From NCBI GenBank assembly GCA_041398005.1, contig JAWKVP010000006.1, positions 124,001 through 188,000 on the forward strand: a stretch of DNA of 64,000 nt, in the 5' to 3' direction. Position numbers and translations under genes: made by a program. The DNA is from JAGREO01 sp020446285 (lineage in GTDB: Bacteria > Pseudomonadota > Alphaproteobacteria > Geminicoccales > Geminicoccaceae). Shown here piece by piece: positions 44,872 to 53,515 of the stretch; position 1 is the first letter of the stretch; the number at the start of each line of letters is the position of its first letter. A model generated the notes under the pieces. It worked only from the letters and a program-made list of their open reading frames with translations. It was not told the origin of the DNA and searched no databases.

Positions 44872-44915
44872 CTGCATGCAGACGCCTTCAGCCTGTATGC
44901 AGGAGCTGTATGCAG
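44872..44915. promoter_or_regulatory. Three tandem CTG(C/T)ATGCAG palindromes before the GhrA-like gene
   Basis: CTGCATGCAG at 44872-44881, CTGTATGCAG at 44893-44902 and CTGTATGCAG at 44906-44915. Spacings are 21 and 13 bp, and the last ends 17 bp before the start codon, overlapping where a promoter or leader must be. A dense operator array is the simplest reading. Confidence 0.55.
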
Positions 44916-44932
44916 CTTCGGGGAGGGAAGGC

Positions 44933-45862
44933 ATGAGTCTCGTCATCCGCGTTGGCCCGGCCCGTGCCGAATGGTGGCGGGAGCATCTGCAGGGCCTGTT
45001 GCCGGAACTCGAATGCCGTCTCTGGGACGATCCGGGCGATCCGGACGAGGTGCGTCAGGCGGTGGTGTGGAAGCCGCCGGTGGGCGGGCTGAAGCGTTTT
45101 GCCAATCTCGAGGTGATCGTCTCCATCGGTGCGGGCATCGACCATGTGCTGGCCGACACCGAACTGCCCCGGCATGTGCCGATCATCCGCACGACCGGCG
45201 CGGATCTTTCGAGGCGCATGCGCGAATATGTCTGCCTGCACGTTCTTCGCCTGCATCGCCGGCTGCCGGAGATCGAGGCGGCACAGGTGCGGCGGGAATG
45301 GCTGCCGCTGGTCAACCCGCCTGCCTGCGAACGCCGGGTGGGCGTGATGGGCCTCGGCAATCTCGGCGCCGACTGCGCAAGGGCGCTCGCCGCCATCGGC
45401 TTCGATACCGCCGGCTGGTCGCGCTCTCGCAAGGATATCGAGGCTGTCGCGACCTTTGCCGGCGACGGCGAACTTGACGCCTTTCTCGAACGGACCGAGA
45501 TCCTTGTCTGCCTGCTGCCGCTCACACCCGCGACCGCGGGCATTCTCGACCGCTCGCTGTTCGCGCGTCTGCCCGAAGGGGCGTGCATCATCAATGCCGC
45601 GCGCGGCGAGCATCTGGTCGATGACGATCTGCTTGAAGCGCTTGCAGGCGGCCACATCCGCGCCGCCACGCTCGATGTCTTCCACACCGAACCGCTGCCC
45701 GGCGATCATCCCTTCTGGGATCATCCGGACATTCTGGTCACGCCACATGTCGCCTCGCTCATCGACCCCGTCACCGGCGGCAAGGCCATCGCCGAAAACC
45801 TCCGCCGCTTCATCAACGGCGAACATGTGCCGGACATGGTTGACCCGACGAAAGGCTACTGA
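44933..45862 (+). CDS. ghrA: Glyoxylate/hydroxypyruvate reductase A-like 2-hydroxyacid dehydrogenase
   Basis: A 309-residue D-2-hydroxyacid dehydrogenase of the GhrA type. VSIGAGIDHVL near residue 62 and the NAD(P)-binding VGVMGLGNLGADCARAL are seen. The catalytic Arg, Glu and His lie in NAARGEHLV, TEPLP and VTPHVASL. It reduces glyoxylate or hydroxypyruvate. GGGAGGGAAG precedes the ATG at 44933; an earlier in-frame ATG lies inside the palindrome array. Confidence 0.88.
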   Translation: MSLVIRVGPARAEWWREHLQGLLPELECRLWDDPGDPDEVRQAVVWKPPVGGLKRFANLEVIVSIGAGIDHVLADTELPRHVPIIRTTGADLSRRMREYVCLHVLRLHRRLPEIEAAQVRREWLPLVNPPACERRVGVMGLGNLGADCARALAAIGFDTAGWSRSRKDIEAVATFAGDGELDAFLERTEILVCLLPLTPATAGILDRSLFARLPEGACIINAARGEHLVDDDLLEALAGGHIRAATLDVFHTEPLPGDHPFWDHPDILVTPHVASLIDPVTGGKAIAENLRRFINGEHVPDMVDPTKGY

Positions 45863-45890
45863 TTGCGCACATGCGCCGGAAAGAAAGCTG

Positions 45891-47444
45891 TTAGATAACC
45901 CGTTCGATCGTCAGCACCACGCTTCCCTTGTTGTTGCCGTAGGTCAGCCAGGCATCGTTGGCGAAACAGTAGAGATATCCGTCGGCGTCGGGTTCGATTG
46001 TCCTGCTGTCGCCGATCTCGAACATCTGGTGCGGTGACGGATTGCCGTCGGAATCCGCACCCCGGCCATTGGCGATCGCGCCCATGAGCGCGAACCAGGG
46101 CGATGTCTCGACCCTCTTGGTATACCAGAAATCCGCCGTCCGGTTGCCCGAGAACCGCTTGAAGAGCTGTTCTCCCCAGCCGAGCACGCTTGCCGCCATC
46201 TGCGCCATTTCCCCGGCATAGAAGTCGCCGTCGTCGGTGCCGCGCGCCGAGCATTTGATGCTGCCGTCGATCCATTCACCGATGGCGCTCATCCGGTAAC
46301 GCTCGCCCTTTCTGACATGGAGTCCGGTGGCGTTCCAGGGCTCGCGCGCATAGATGCTGACGGTCCGTTTGTCGTTCTGTTCGAGGCTGTAGGAGTGGAA
46401 ATAGTCCTGATCGGAGATCGGCGTATTGTTGCGCCGTTCGAGGACCGAGGCGTGGAATCTCGACCGGTTCTGCGGGTCATGCACCGCCGGAATGCTGCGC
46501 GGGCGGGTCGGCATCGCCTTGAAGACGCCGGTCACCGGATTGTGTCTCGGGCCGAGCGGATCGGCACGGATCTGGCGGAGCTTGTTTTCGTTGAAGCTGA
46601 GCCCGCAGGCCTGCGCCTCCTCGATCATCCACAGCAGTGCCACATCGGAGAGACCGCTTTCGCCGAGCGGATAGCCGCCGCCGGTATCGCCATGCGCGCC
46701 GGCAAACCAGACCTGCCTGATGTCGGTGCCCGGCCCGTGACCGGTCCAGAGCGTCGGCGTGAAGCTCTCGCGCTCCTCGTCGATGGCCATCGCGTGTCGT
46801 GCATGGCGGACGATGTCGCTGAGCTCGGTGTCGTGGAAGGCATATGATCCGGGATCGTCGAGCAGGTTGAGGAATCCCAGATGATTGGGGATGCCGAGGG
46901 CGCCGACGGTATCCCACACGCCGAGAAAGTGGATCGGCGTCGTCTTCGCCGGGTTCCTCGATGCGTCGCAATTGTGGAAGCGGCAGTCCGCGAGTATCGC
47001 CGCGTCGACGGGCCGTTTGCGATAGGATTCGAAGACGGCGTCGACCCGGGGCCAGGCGCCCGCATCGTCATCACCCATGCCGCGCAGGTCGAGCAGACCG
47101 CACGCCGAGATCATGCCGCCGAGACTGCGCACGGTATAGGCGCCGCGGCTGAAGCCGAACAGGTGGATCCGGTCACCCGGTTCGTAGGTCACCGAAAGCC
47201 ATTTGTAGGCGCTTTTCACATTGTCCTGCAGGCCCACGCCGAAACCGCCGCCGATGAGCCTCGAAAGTCTGCCGCCGCCGGTGCCGACGCCCGGATGGTA
47301 GTAGCGTTTCTGCGCCTCGCCGCCGGCATCCCCGAGCGCCAGGGTATTCCGCATCTTGGCGACGTTCGAGACGGTAAGGACGCCGTTCTCCTCATCTTCG
47401 TCGGTCTGCCAGGTCCCGTCGCAGAAAACACAGATATTGGCCAT
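45891..47444 (-). CDS. DUF2235 alpha/beta-hydrolase with LecA-like C-terminal lectin domain
   Basis: A 517-residue protein. Residues 1-300 form a DUF2235 (Tle1-like) alpha/beta hydrolase with VFCDGTW at the start. The nucleophile is Ser99 in GFSRGA, with Asp178 in GVWDTVGALG and His251 in GAHGDTGGG completing the triad. Residues of about 365-516 resemble the Pseudomonas galactophilic lectin LecA (PA-IL). The run D497-x3-T501-Y-G-N504-N505 reproduces the spacing of the calcium/galactose ligands Asp100, Thr104, Asn107 and Asn108. No signal peptide or T6SS gene is nearby. Likely a phospholipase or esterase targeted by sugar binding; the lectin assignment is my inference. Confidence 0.8.
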   Translation of the reverse strand: MANICVFCDGTWQTDEDEENGVLTVSNVAKMRNTLALGDAGGEAQKRYYHPGVGTGGGRLSRLIGGGFGVGLQDNVKSAYKWLSVTYEPGDRIHLFGFSRGAYTVRSLGGMISACGLLDLRGMGDDDAGAWPRVDAVFESYRKRPVDAAILADCRFHNCDASRNPAKTTPIHFLGVWDTVGALGIPNHLGFLNLLDDPGSYAFHDTELSDIVRHARHAMAIDEERESFTPTLWTGHGPGTDIRQVWFAGAHGDTGGGYPLGESGLSDVALLWMIEEAQACGLSFNENKLRQIRADPLGPRHNPVTGVFKAMPTRPRSIPAVHDPQNRSRFHASVLERRNNTPISDQDYFHSYSLEQNDKRTVSIYAREPWNATGLHVRKGERYRMSAIGEWIDGSIKCSARGTDDGDFYAGEMAQMAASVLGWGEQLFKRFSGNRTADFWYTKRVETSPWFALMGAIANGRGADSDGNPSPHQMFEIGDSRTIEPDADGYLYCFANDAWLTYGNNKGSVVLTIERVI

Positions 47445-47628
47445 GGTTCACCCGCGTCATTGTCGGGTCCATGATGATCCGCCGGGGCCCCTGCGCGAAC
47501 GTTCCGGCGGCCAGCATTTCCCCGGTGATGGTCCCAAACAGCGGTCCGTGACAGACCGGGCCGCCCCGCACAGGACATTCATCCATAGCCGGATATGGCG
47601 ACCGGTCAATTCATCAATTCGGCCGGTA

Positions 47629-49224
47629 TCAGGCGCGGACCTGTACCGGGGCGGGGTTTTCGCGGGTCAGGTCGAAGGGAGCGGGGATGGCGCCGCCGCC
47701 GATGGGATGGGAAGGGTCGTTGATGCCGTGACAAAGACCCGTTGCCGGGTCGCGGGAGACGCCGGAGGGGCAGGCATACAGTTTCGGGAAAACCAGGAGT
47801 TGTGCCACCTCGAGGTCGAACCGTTGCCGCAGATGGTCGAGCACCTCGCTGCCGAGGCGCGGGTCGACCCGGATCGAGCCCCGGTCGGAGGCGTCGATGC
47901 GCGGATGGTTGAAGGCTTCTTCCAGTGTCAGGCCGAAATCCAGCATCAGCGCGGCAATCTGGGTGACGCATGGCTGGATGTGATTGGCGCCCGATGCGCC
48001 GATGGCGAAAATCGCCTCGCCGTCGCGCGTGGCGATGGTCGGGCACATGTTGGAGGAATTGATCCGCTTGCGACCTTCCATGGTCGTCGGATAGCCCTTG
48101 CGCATGTCGAAATAGGAGACCGAATTGTTCATGAGGATGCCGGTTTCCGGCAGCATGACGCAGGAGCCGAAGCGGTTGAGCAGGGTGTAGGTGAGGGCGA
48201 CCATGTTGCCCTTGCCGTCGACCGCCGAGAGATGGCTCGTGCAGCCCTGCGTATCCGGCCCGCGTCCCATGCGTGTCTTGTGACTCTTCCACGCTGTATC
48301 CAGCGCATCGGCGTAGATCGTCCAGCTTTCGCCGCCGATGCCGGCGGACGGATCGAGACGTTCGCCGATGCCGGCCAGCGTCTCGATCAACCTCGGGCCG
48401 CCGCTGGTCTCTCCGGCTGTATGCAGCACCGCCCCCCGGTGACTGCCGTCGAGCGAATCATGCTCGATCACGCTGTATGCAGCGAGATCCTCGAGCGTGA
48501 TGCGGCTGCCGCCCTTTGCGAGATCGCGCACCAGTGCCTCGCCGATGGCGCCCGAATAGAAACCGTCCGGTCCTTCCCCGGCGAGTTGCTGCATGGTGTC
48601 CGCAAGCCGTCCGAGCGGGCGGAACTGCTCCGGTGCCAGCGGCGCGCCGCCCGGAAGGTAGGTGCGCGCGGCTTCCTCGTCGCGGGCGAGGTCGGCGGCG
48701 GCAAGGCCGATCTGCAGGGTGGTGAACCAGTCGCAGGGAAGCCCGCGCCGGGCGAGGTGGATGGCCGGACCGAGGACCGTGTCGAGACCGAGCGTGCCGA
48801 AGCGGGCGAGCCCGTGCGACAGGCCCCTGACCGCGCCCGGAACGGTGATCGAGAGCGGGCCGACGACATTGCGGCGGTCGACCACGCCCGGAAAACCCAT
48901 GATCGACTGCGGCACCTCCGGATCGACCGGATAGTCGTCGAGGCGGATGCCCTGCGGCAGCATTCCCTGGAAATCGATGACGCGCGCGCGTCTTTCCCCG
49001 GCCAGCCACACCACCATGTAGCCACTGCCGCCAAGACCGCACATCCAGGGCTCGACCGTGGCGAGTGCGAAGGCGGTGGCCACCGCCGCATCGACCGCAT
49101 TGCCGCCCATGGCCAGCATGGACGCGCCGGCCCGCGCCGCCAGTCCGTGCTGGGCGGCCACCACCCCCTCGTGCGACGCCACGGCCCGCTGGCTGACGTT
49201 CCAATGCTCGATCGCTCGATTCAT
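47629..49224 (-). CDS. Gamma-glutamyltransferase family protein
   Basis: A 531-residue Ntn-hydrolase. The autoprocessing nucleophile is Thr329 in GCTSHLSAVDGKGNMVALT; the canonical TTH is TSH here. GLGGSGYM and the C-terminal GASGANHIQPCV agree with the family. GGTs transfer or hydrolyse gamma-glutamyl groups, and close relatives include cephalosporin acylases and oxamate amidohydrolase. No signal peptide is obvious, so it may be a cytoplasmic YwrD-like form. Two CTGTATGCAG palindromes occur inside the gene (48417 and 48473). Confidence 0.88.
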   Translation of the reverse strand: MNRAIEHWNVSQRAVASHEGVVAAQHGLAARAGASMLAMGGNAVDAAVATAFALATVEPWMCGLGGSGYMVVWLAGERRARVIDFQGMLPQGIRLDDYPVDPEVPQSIMGFPGVVDRRNVVGPLSITVPGAVRGLSHGLARFGTLGLDTVLGPAIHLARRGLPCDWFTTLQIGLAAADLARDEEAARTYLPGGAPLAPEQFRPLGRLADTMQQLAGEGPDGFYSGAIGEALVRDLAKGGSRITLEDLAAYSVIEHDSLDGSHRGAVLHTAGETSGGPRLIETLAGIGERLDPSAGIGGESWTIYADALDTAWKSHKTRMGRGPDTQGCTSHLSAVDGKGNMVALTYTLLNRFGSCVMLPETGILMNNSVSYFDMRKGYPTTMEGRKRINSSNMCPTIATRDGEAIFAIGASGANHIQPCVTQIAALMLDFGLTLEEAFNHPRIDASDRGSIRVDPRLGSEVLDHLRQRFDLEVAQLLVFPKLYACPSGVSRDPATGLCHGINDPSHPIGGGAIPAPFDLTRENPAPVQVRA

Positions 49225-49281
49225 GACCTGCCGCTCCTCGATTTTTCAACAGAGTAGCAGTGTGCTGACCGGAGGGGGAGC

Positions 49282-49595
49282 AACCGGTGCAAAAGCCCGG
49301 GCGATCAGGCCTTTGACAATTCCCCGGTCATTCTGCCCATGTCGGGCAGGAATTGGAAGTTCACTATCGCTGGCATCCGTATTTCGGACGTCGGGTTGAA
49401 GTCCGGCAGGTCCAGGAGCGAATGGACGGCAAGTTTTTGAGGGCACGGGCTTCGGAGGGTCTCGTGGTCCAGATGCCGGTCTGGATGTTTGATCCCCTGG
49501 TCCCATCAATCCTGGGAATCGAGAACAGATTCTTATTTCGCCAAAGCAGGTTCCAACACTACAAATCTACCAACGCCCGGACTTTTGCACCGGTT
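49282..49595. mobile_element. Relic element bounded by 22-bp inverted repeats
   Basis: The 22-bp arms at 49282-49303 (starting AACCGGTGCAAAAG) and 49574-49595 (ending CTTTTGCACCGGTT) are inverted copies with one mismatch. They enclose 270 bp carrying a transposon-associated small-protein fragment. The right arm abuts a tyrosine-integrase C-terminus exactly. It looks like an internally deleted insertion element sitting in an integrase gene. Confidence 0.6.
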
Positions 49596-49709
49596 ACCCT
49601 GCGCGCCGTTCAACTGCTGATCGGGCATGCAAAAATGGATAGCACAGTCCGGTATATGGGTGTTGATCTTGAGGATGCGCTGGCCTTCGCGGAGGCTGTG
49701 GAAATTTGA
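49353..49709 (+). pseudogene. Chimeric fragment: IS-associated small protein joined to tyrosine recombinase C-terminus
   Basis: A 118-codon open frame starting at TTG. The first 50 residues (VHYRWHPYFGRRVEV ... MPVWMFDPLV) match a small protein commonly next to IS/integrase genes. The middle is AT-richer and unrelated to either part. From residue 76 it reads LRAVQLLIGHAKMDSTVRY, the His-x-x-Lys/Tyr end of a phage-type integrase including the probable catalytic Tyr, but the rest of the enzyme is absent. It is therefore a remnant, marking the left edge of the accessory segment. Confidence 0.65.
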
Positions 49710-49780
49710 TACGAAAAGCGGCCTTGGCTCGGGGGCAGTCGTCATTCATTCTTGATCTGGATAGTGCGAAGCGCAGCAAT

Positions 49781-50413
49781 TCACTTCGGGGCCATGCCAT
49801 TCCAGATCAAATTGATGGCGCTGCTGGCCTGCTTCTCTATATCGGCGCTGGATGGACGGAATTCCGGGTCCAGCAGGGCGCGGTTATGCATGCTGCCCTT
49901 GATCACCTCGATTGTCTGGCGCGCCAGCCATTCCGGATCCGGCGCTGATATCAGCCCGGCCTCCGCCCATATGTGTAATTTTTCCGAAAGGCGCCGGACG
50001 GCTTCTTCCGGAGCCGCATTCTGGAAGGCGTGGGCGATGCCCGGCTGGTGGACAGCCTCGCCAAGCACCACACGATAGAGCGCCACCGTCCGGGGTTCGA
50101 TCAGGACGAGCAGCAGGGCGCGGGCGAATTGTTCAAGCGCGATCCGGGGATCGTCCGCCGAGTGACTGACTTCATCAAGCGCATCCATGACCCCGGAGAC
50201 AGCTTCGATGACGGCCGCCCGGAACAATCCTTCCTTCTCGCCGAACCAGGCGTAGATATCGCGCAGCGAGCCGCCCGATTCGCGCACGATGGATTGCAGC
50301 GATGTCTTGGCGAAACCGCGTTTCATGAAAGCCGCCGTGGCGGCTTCGATCGTCTGTTCCCGGCGGCGCAATCCGCGCTCCTGACCTGGCTGAACTGTCG
50401 ATGGCTCCGTCAT
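49781..50413 (-). CDS. TetR/AcrR-family repressor of the adjacent efflux operon
   Basis: A 210-residue TetR protein. The helix-turn-helix (GFAKTSLQSIVRESGGSLRDIYAWFGEKEGLF) is followed by a TetR_C-like ligand domain. It diverges from the EmrAB-type genes, and two GGTAAY-type palindromes lie in the promoter between. The start at 50413 has AAAGGA upstream; ATG at 50449 or GTG at 50464 would add 12-17 residues and place the start inside the operator. Probably a drug-responsive autorepressor. Confidence 0.88.
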   Translation of the reverse strand: MTEPSTVQPGQERGLRRREQTIEAATAAFMKRGFAKTSLQSIVRESGGSLRDIYAWFGEKEGLFRAAVIEAVSGVMDALDEVSHSADDPRIALEQFARALLLVLIEPRTVALYRVVLGEAVHQPGIAHAFQNAAPEEAVRRLSEKLHIWAEAGLISAPDPEWLARQTIEVIKGSMHNRALLDPEFRPSSADIEKQASSAINLIWNGMAPK

Positions 50414-50457
50414 TCTCTGATCGTCCTTTCGACGGCTTGTTCGCGTCATGAAATTTC

Positions 50458-50506
50458 TTGACACGGTAACACATATTACCGTATTGGCAAGGTAATAATC
50501 ATTACC
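50458..50506 (+). promoter_or_regulatory. Efflux operon promoter with TetR operators
   Basis: -35 TTGACA (50458-50463) and -10 TATTGG (50482-50487) are 18 bp apart. The spacer is itself the palindrome CGGTAA-CACATA-TTACCG (50464-50481). A second palindrome, GGTAAT-AATC-ATTACC (50491-50506), covers the start-site region. A TetR dimer at either would block polymerase. Predicted from sequence. Confidence 0.65.
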
Positions 50507-50530
50507 ATTACCTCAGCCGGAGGAGCCGAC

Positions 50531-50611
50531 ATGAAGACCACCGCTTTCATCCAGCAAGCGCCAGCCCCCGGTCATGTGTCGGTTGGCTCGAACGATTGGA
50601 GGACGACATGA
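50531..50611 (+). CDS. 26-residue leader ORF coupled to emrA
   Basis: ATG at 50531 follows a strong GGAGGAG with 6-nt spacing. The predicted peptide (MKTTAFIQQAPAPGHVSVG and a short tail) ends in a TGA overlapping the ATG of the membrane-fusion gene (ATGA). It has no family. It may be a leader peptide that couples translation of emrA, or a regulatory peptide. Confidence 0.5.
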   Translation: MKTTAFIQQAPAPGHVSVGSNDWRTT

Positions 50612-51642
50612 CCCGGCCCGGCGCGAAAAAACGCATCGGCGTTCTGCTTTGCGTCTCCGCAGTCGTATTCGGGGCGGTGGCATGGTGGTGGGCAGGTTCG
50701 CTTGGCGAGATGTCGACCGACAATGCCTATGTTCATGGAGACATCGTTGCGCTTGCCCCCAAGGTTGGCGGTTATGTCACCTCGGTGGAGGTCAGTGACA
50801 ACCAGATCGTTCAGGCCGGTGATATCCTGTTTCGCATCGATGACAGGGATTATCGCGCGCGTCTGGCGCAGGCCGTCGCCAATGTCGAGGCGGCGCAGGC
50901 GAAACTGGAGAATGTCGACGCCGATACGGTGTTGCAGCAGGCGACGATACGCCAGGCCAAAGCTGAGCTTCAGGCTGCTGTCGCCAATCTCGATCTGGCC
51001 AGGAAGGAAAACGATCGCCGCCGGAAACTCGGCCAGACGAACACCATCAGCCAGTCCGGGGTGGATGAAAGCGATGCGGAGCGTTTGCGCGCCGAAGCAG
51101 GGCTGGCGGCGGCCACCGCCGCGCTTGACGCACAGCAGCAGCGCGTCAAGGTCCTGACAAGCCAGCGCGATGCGGCAGTCGCCGCCAGGGCGCAGGCCGA
51201 GGCGGCGCGGGAACTGGCTGCGCTTGATCTTGAGGATACGGTTGTCCGTGCCCCCGTTGGCGGCGTGATCGGCAACCGGCAGGTTCGTACCGGTCGACTG
51301 GTGACGCCCGGAGCGCCGCTGGTCGACATCGTTCCGGTCGACAATGTCTGGCTGGTGGCGAATTTCAAGGAAACCCAGATCGGGAATATCCATGCAGGCC
51401 AGCATGTGCGCGTCGCCATCGACGGTTTCCCGGACCAGGCATTCACCGGCGTGGTGGACAGCCTCGCCCCCGGCAGCGGATCGGCCTTCAGCATGCTGCC
51501 CGCCGACAACGCGACCGGGAACTTCGTGCGGGTGGTGCAGCGTGTGCCGGTCAAGATCCGCATCGTGAAGAACCCGGTTCCCGGACGCATCGTTCCCGGC
51601 CTTTCGGCGCGGGTGACCGTCGAATCGGGAGAGGCGTTATGA
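50608..51642 (+). CDS. emrA: HlyD/EmrA-family membrane fusion protein
   Basis: A 344-residue periplasmic adaptor. One N-terminal membrane anchor (VLLCVSAVVFGAVAWWW) is followed by a biotinyl-lipoyl half (VHGDIVALAPKVGGYV), a long coiled-coil hairpin (about 90-200), the second lipoyl half (VVRAPVGGVIGNRQV) and a beta-barrel domain (VANFKETQIGNI). It links the EmrB-like pump to an outer-membrane channel, none of which is encoded here. TTGGAGG precedes the ATG at 50608. It overlaps emrB by 4 nt. Confidence 0.9.
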   Translation: MTRPGAKKRIGVLLCVSAVVFGAVAWWWAGSLGEMSTDNAYVHGDIVALAPKVGGYVTSVEVSDNQIVQAGDILFRIDDRDYRARLAQAVANVEAAQAKLENVDADTVLQQATIRQAKAELQAAVANLDLARKENDRRRKLGQTNTISQSGVDESDAERLRAEAGLAAATAALDAQQQRVKVLTSQRDAAVAARAQAEAARELAALDLEDTVVRAPVGGVIGNRQVRTGRLVTPGAPLVDIVPVDNVWLVANFKETQIGNIHAGQHVRVAIDGFPDQAFTGVVDSLAPGSGSAFSMLPADNATGNFVRVVQRVPVKIRIVKNPVPGRIVPGLSARVTVESGEAL

Positions 51643-53210
51643 CCGCGATGTCGACACCGTCTGCGCAGCGCGTATCGCCGGGAGCAGTTTTCGCGGCGGC
51701 ATTGACGCTTGCGGCGGTGAGCGAGGCTGTCGCCAGTTCCCTTCTGTCGCTGGGGGCGGCCGATATCATGGGCGATACCCATGCCACACCCGATGAATCC
51801 GCCTGGCTGAACACCGGCTACACAGCGCTGAAACTGATCGGTTTCTGTATCGCGCCATGGCTTTCGGCCCGTTTCAATCTGAACTCTCTGGTGCTGGTCG
51901 CGACACTGATGATGGCGGTGGCGTGCGGGCTTGCCGCGATGACCGCTGACACCGGCGCATTGGCTGCCTTGCGCATGATGCAGGGTTTCGCCGGTGGCGT
52001 GCTGGTCATTTCCGGGCAAACCCTGTTCATGCTTGCAAGCCCGCGAAAAACCTGGCCGCTGGTGCTGGCGCTGTTCGCACTCGGTTCTGTCGTCACCCCG
52101 GCGGCGATCGCCCCTGCGATACAGGGCTGGCTGGTCGACAACCGGTCCTGGGCATGGATTTTCACCGGCAACGCCCTGATCGCCATGGTGGCGGCTGGAT
52201 TGCTGCTGATGTCGGATGGGCGCCCCTTGCCCGATTTGCCGCGGTTGCGGTTTGACTGGGCCGGCTTCATGACCTTGTCGGCCGGGCTGGCCTGCCTGAC
52301 CTATCTCTTCGTTCAGGGCGACCGCTGGAACTGGTTTCGCGAACCCCGCATTGTCTGGCTCGCTGTCGCCGCCCTTTCGGCCCTGCTGGCTTTCGCCGCG
52401 CTCAAGGCCCGGCCCCGCAATGGCTCACTGTTCGGCTTGGGCTTATTCGATTTCGGAGACTTCGGCTTCGCCTTTTTCGTCAGCTTCGTCGCCGGCGCCG
52501 CCCTGTTCGGAAGCGCCTACCTGATCCCCGCTTTCGCGGTTTCCGTTCTCGGCCTGACGGCAACCGACGCCGGTATGTTGCTGTTGCCAAGCGGCGGGCT
52601 GTTCATCGCCGCCATGTTCCTTGCCGCGTTCCTCATGCAGACGGGCCGGATTCCGCCCATCGCCACGGTGCCCTTTGGCATTACCCTGATCATGCTGGCG
52701 ATGTGGTTGCTGGCGGGTTCCAACATGCAAAGCGGCGCGCAGGACATGATGACGCCGATCCTCCTGCGCGGGCTGGGTCTGGGGTTCCTGTTCCTGTCGA
52801 TTCAGCTTGTCGCCTTCAACAGCCTGCCGGACCGGCATCTGGCCGCGGGCATCGCGCTGTTCAATATCGGTCGTCAGATGGGCGGGCTTATGGGCGTTGC
52901 GGCGCTTGAAACCCTTGTCAGCCATGGCGCGGCGCTCAACCGCTCAGTCCTTGGCGCGCATCTGACCGATGGCAATCCGGCTGTCGCCGAACGTCTGAGC
53001 GACCTGACCGCGATGCTGGCCGGCAAAGGCATGGATGCCACCAGCGCCAGTCAGACGGCGGGGCAGTTGATCGGGCAGATGCTGATGGGGCAAGTGAACA
53101 CGATTTCCTTCAATGCCGCCTTCTATTCCGTCGCTCTGTTGTTCGTGCTGGCCGTGCCGCTGTTGATTGTACTCAAGATCACCATTTCGCACATGTTCGC
53201 AAAAACCTGA
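51639..53210 (+). CDS. emrB: DHA2-family MFS multidrug efflux pump (EmrB-like)
   Basis: A 523-residue, 14-helix major facilitator. The motif around LRMMQGFAGGVLVISGQTLF matches the motif-C region of DHA2 transporters, and ALFNIGRQMGGLMGVA is typical of EmrB. It exports hydrophobic compounds with the upstream adaptor. Codon use has more A/T-ended codons than the flanking core genes, in keeping with acquisition of the module as a unit. Confidence 0.9.
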   Translation: MTAMSTPSAQRVSPGAVFAAALTLAAVSEAVASSLLSLGAADIMGDTHATPDESAWLNTGYTALKLIGFCIAPWLSARFNLNSLVLVATLMMAVACGLAAMTADTGALAALRMMQGFAGGVLVISGQTLFMLASPRKTWPLVLALFALGSVVTPAAIAPAIQGWLVDNRSWAWIFTGNALIAMVAAGLLLMSDGRPLPDLPRLRFDWAGFMTLSAGLACLTYLFVQGDRWNWFREPRIVWLAVAALSALLAFAALKARPRNGSLFGLGLFDFGDFGFAFFVSFVAGAALFGSAYLIPAFAVSVLGLTATDAGMLLLPSGGLFIAAMFLAAFLMQTGRIPPIATVPFGITLIMLAMWLLAGSNMQSGAQDMMTPILLRGLGLGFLFLSIQLVAFNSLPDRHLAAGIALFNIGRQMGGLMGVAALETLVSHGAALNRSVLGAHLTDGNPAVAERLSDLTAMLAGKGMDATSASQTAGQLIGQMLMGQVNTISFNAAFYSVALLFVLAVPLLIVLKITISHMFAKT

Positions 53211-53395
53211 CAGGCGCAACCTCCAGCACCCCCCTGTTCCGAAGGCGCCAAACGTGGCCCGGGTTCACGGAGATTGCTTCTCGGCCTGCCTGCCAATCGC
53301 CTCCAGTCCGCCGATTCCAAAATGCAGCAGTTGCTCTGCCATATCTTCCATGGCGCCTTCCTGAAGGCGGGTAGCAACGGTTGTCGTTCCCCTGG

Positions 53396-53462
53396 CTCTT
53401 TGTTTTTGCATCAATTTATCCAGACAGATCCGTACGATCTGTCTGGATCGATGCACTGGCGA
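53396..53462 (+). repeat. Dispersed intergenic repeat, copy B (partial)
   Basis: About 65 bp shared with copies A and C. It holds a perfect 11-bp stem CCAGACAGATC / GATCTGTCTGG with a 5-nt loop. It lies downstream of emrB and is in the same orientation as copy C, so B and C flank the OYE/tetR module as direct repeats. Confidence 0.7.
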
Positions 53463-53515
53463 CCAGCGAAATCGCTACGCAGACTTGGCGGTCATTGCGA
53501 TGAGAACATAATTAT

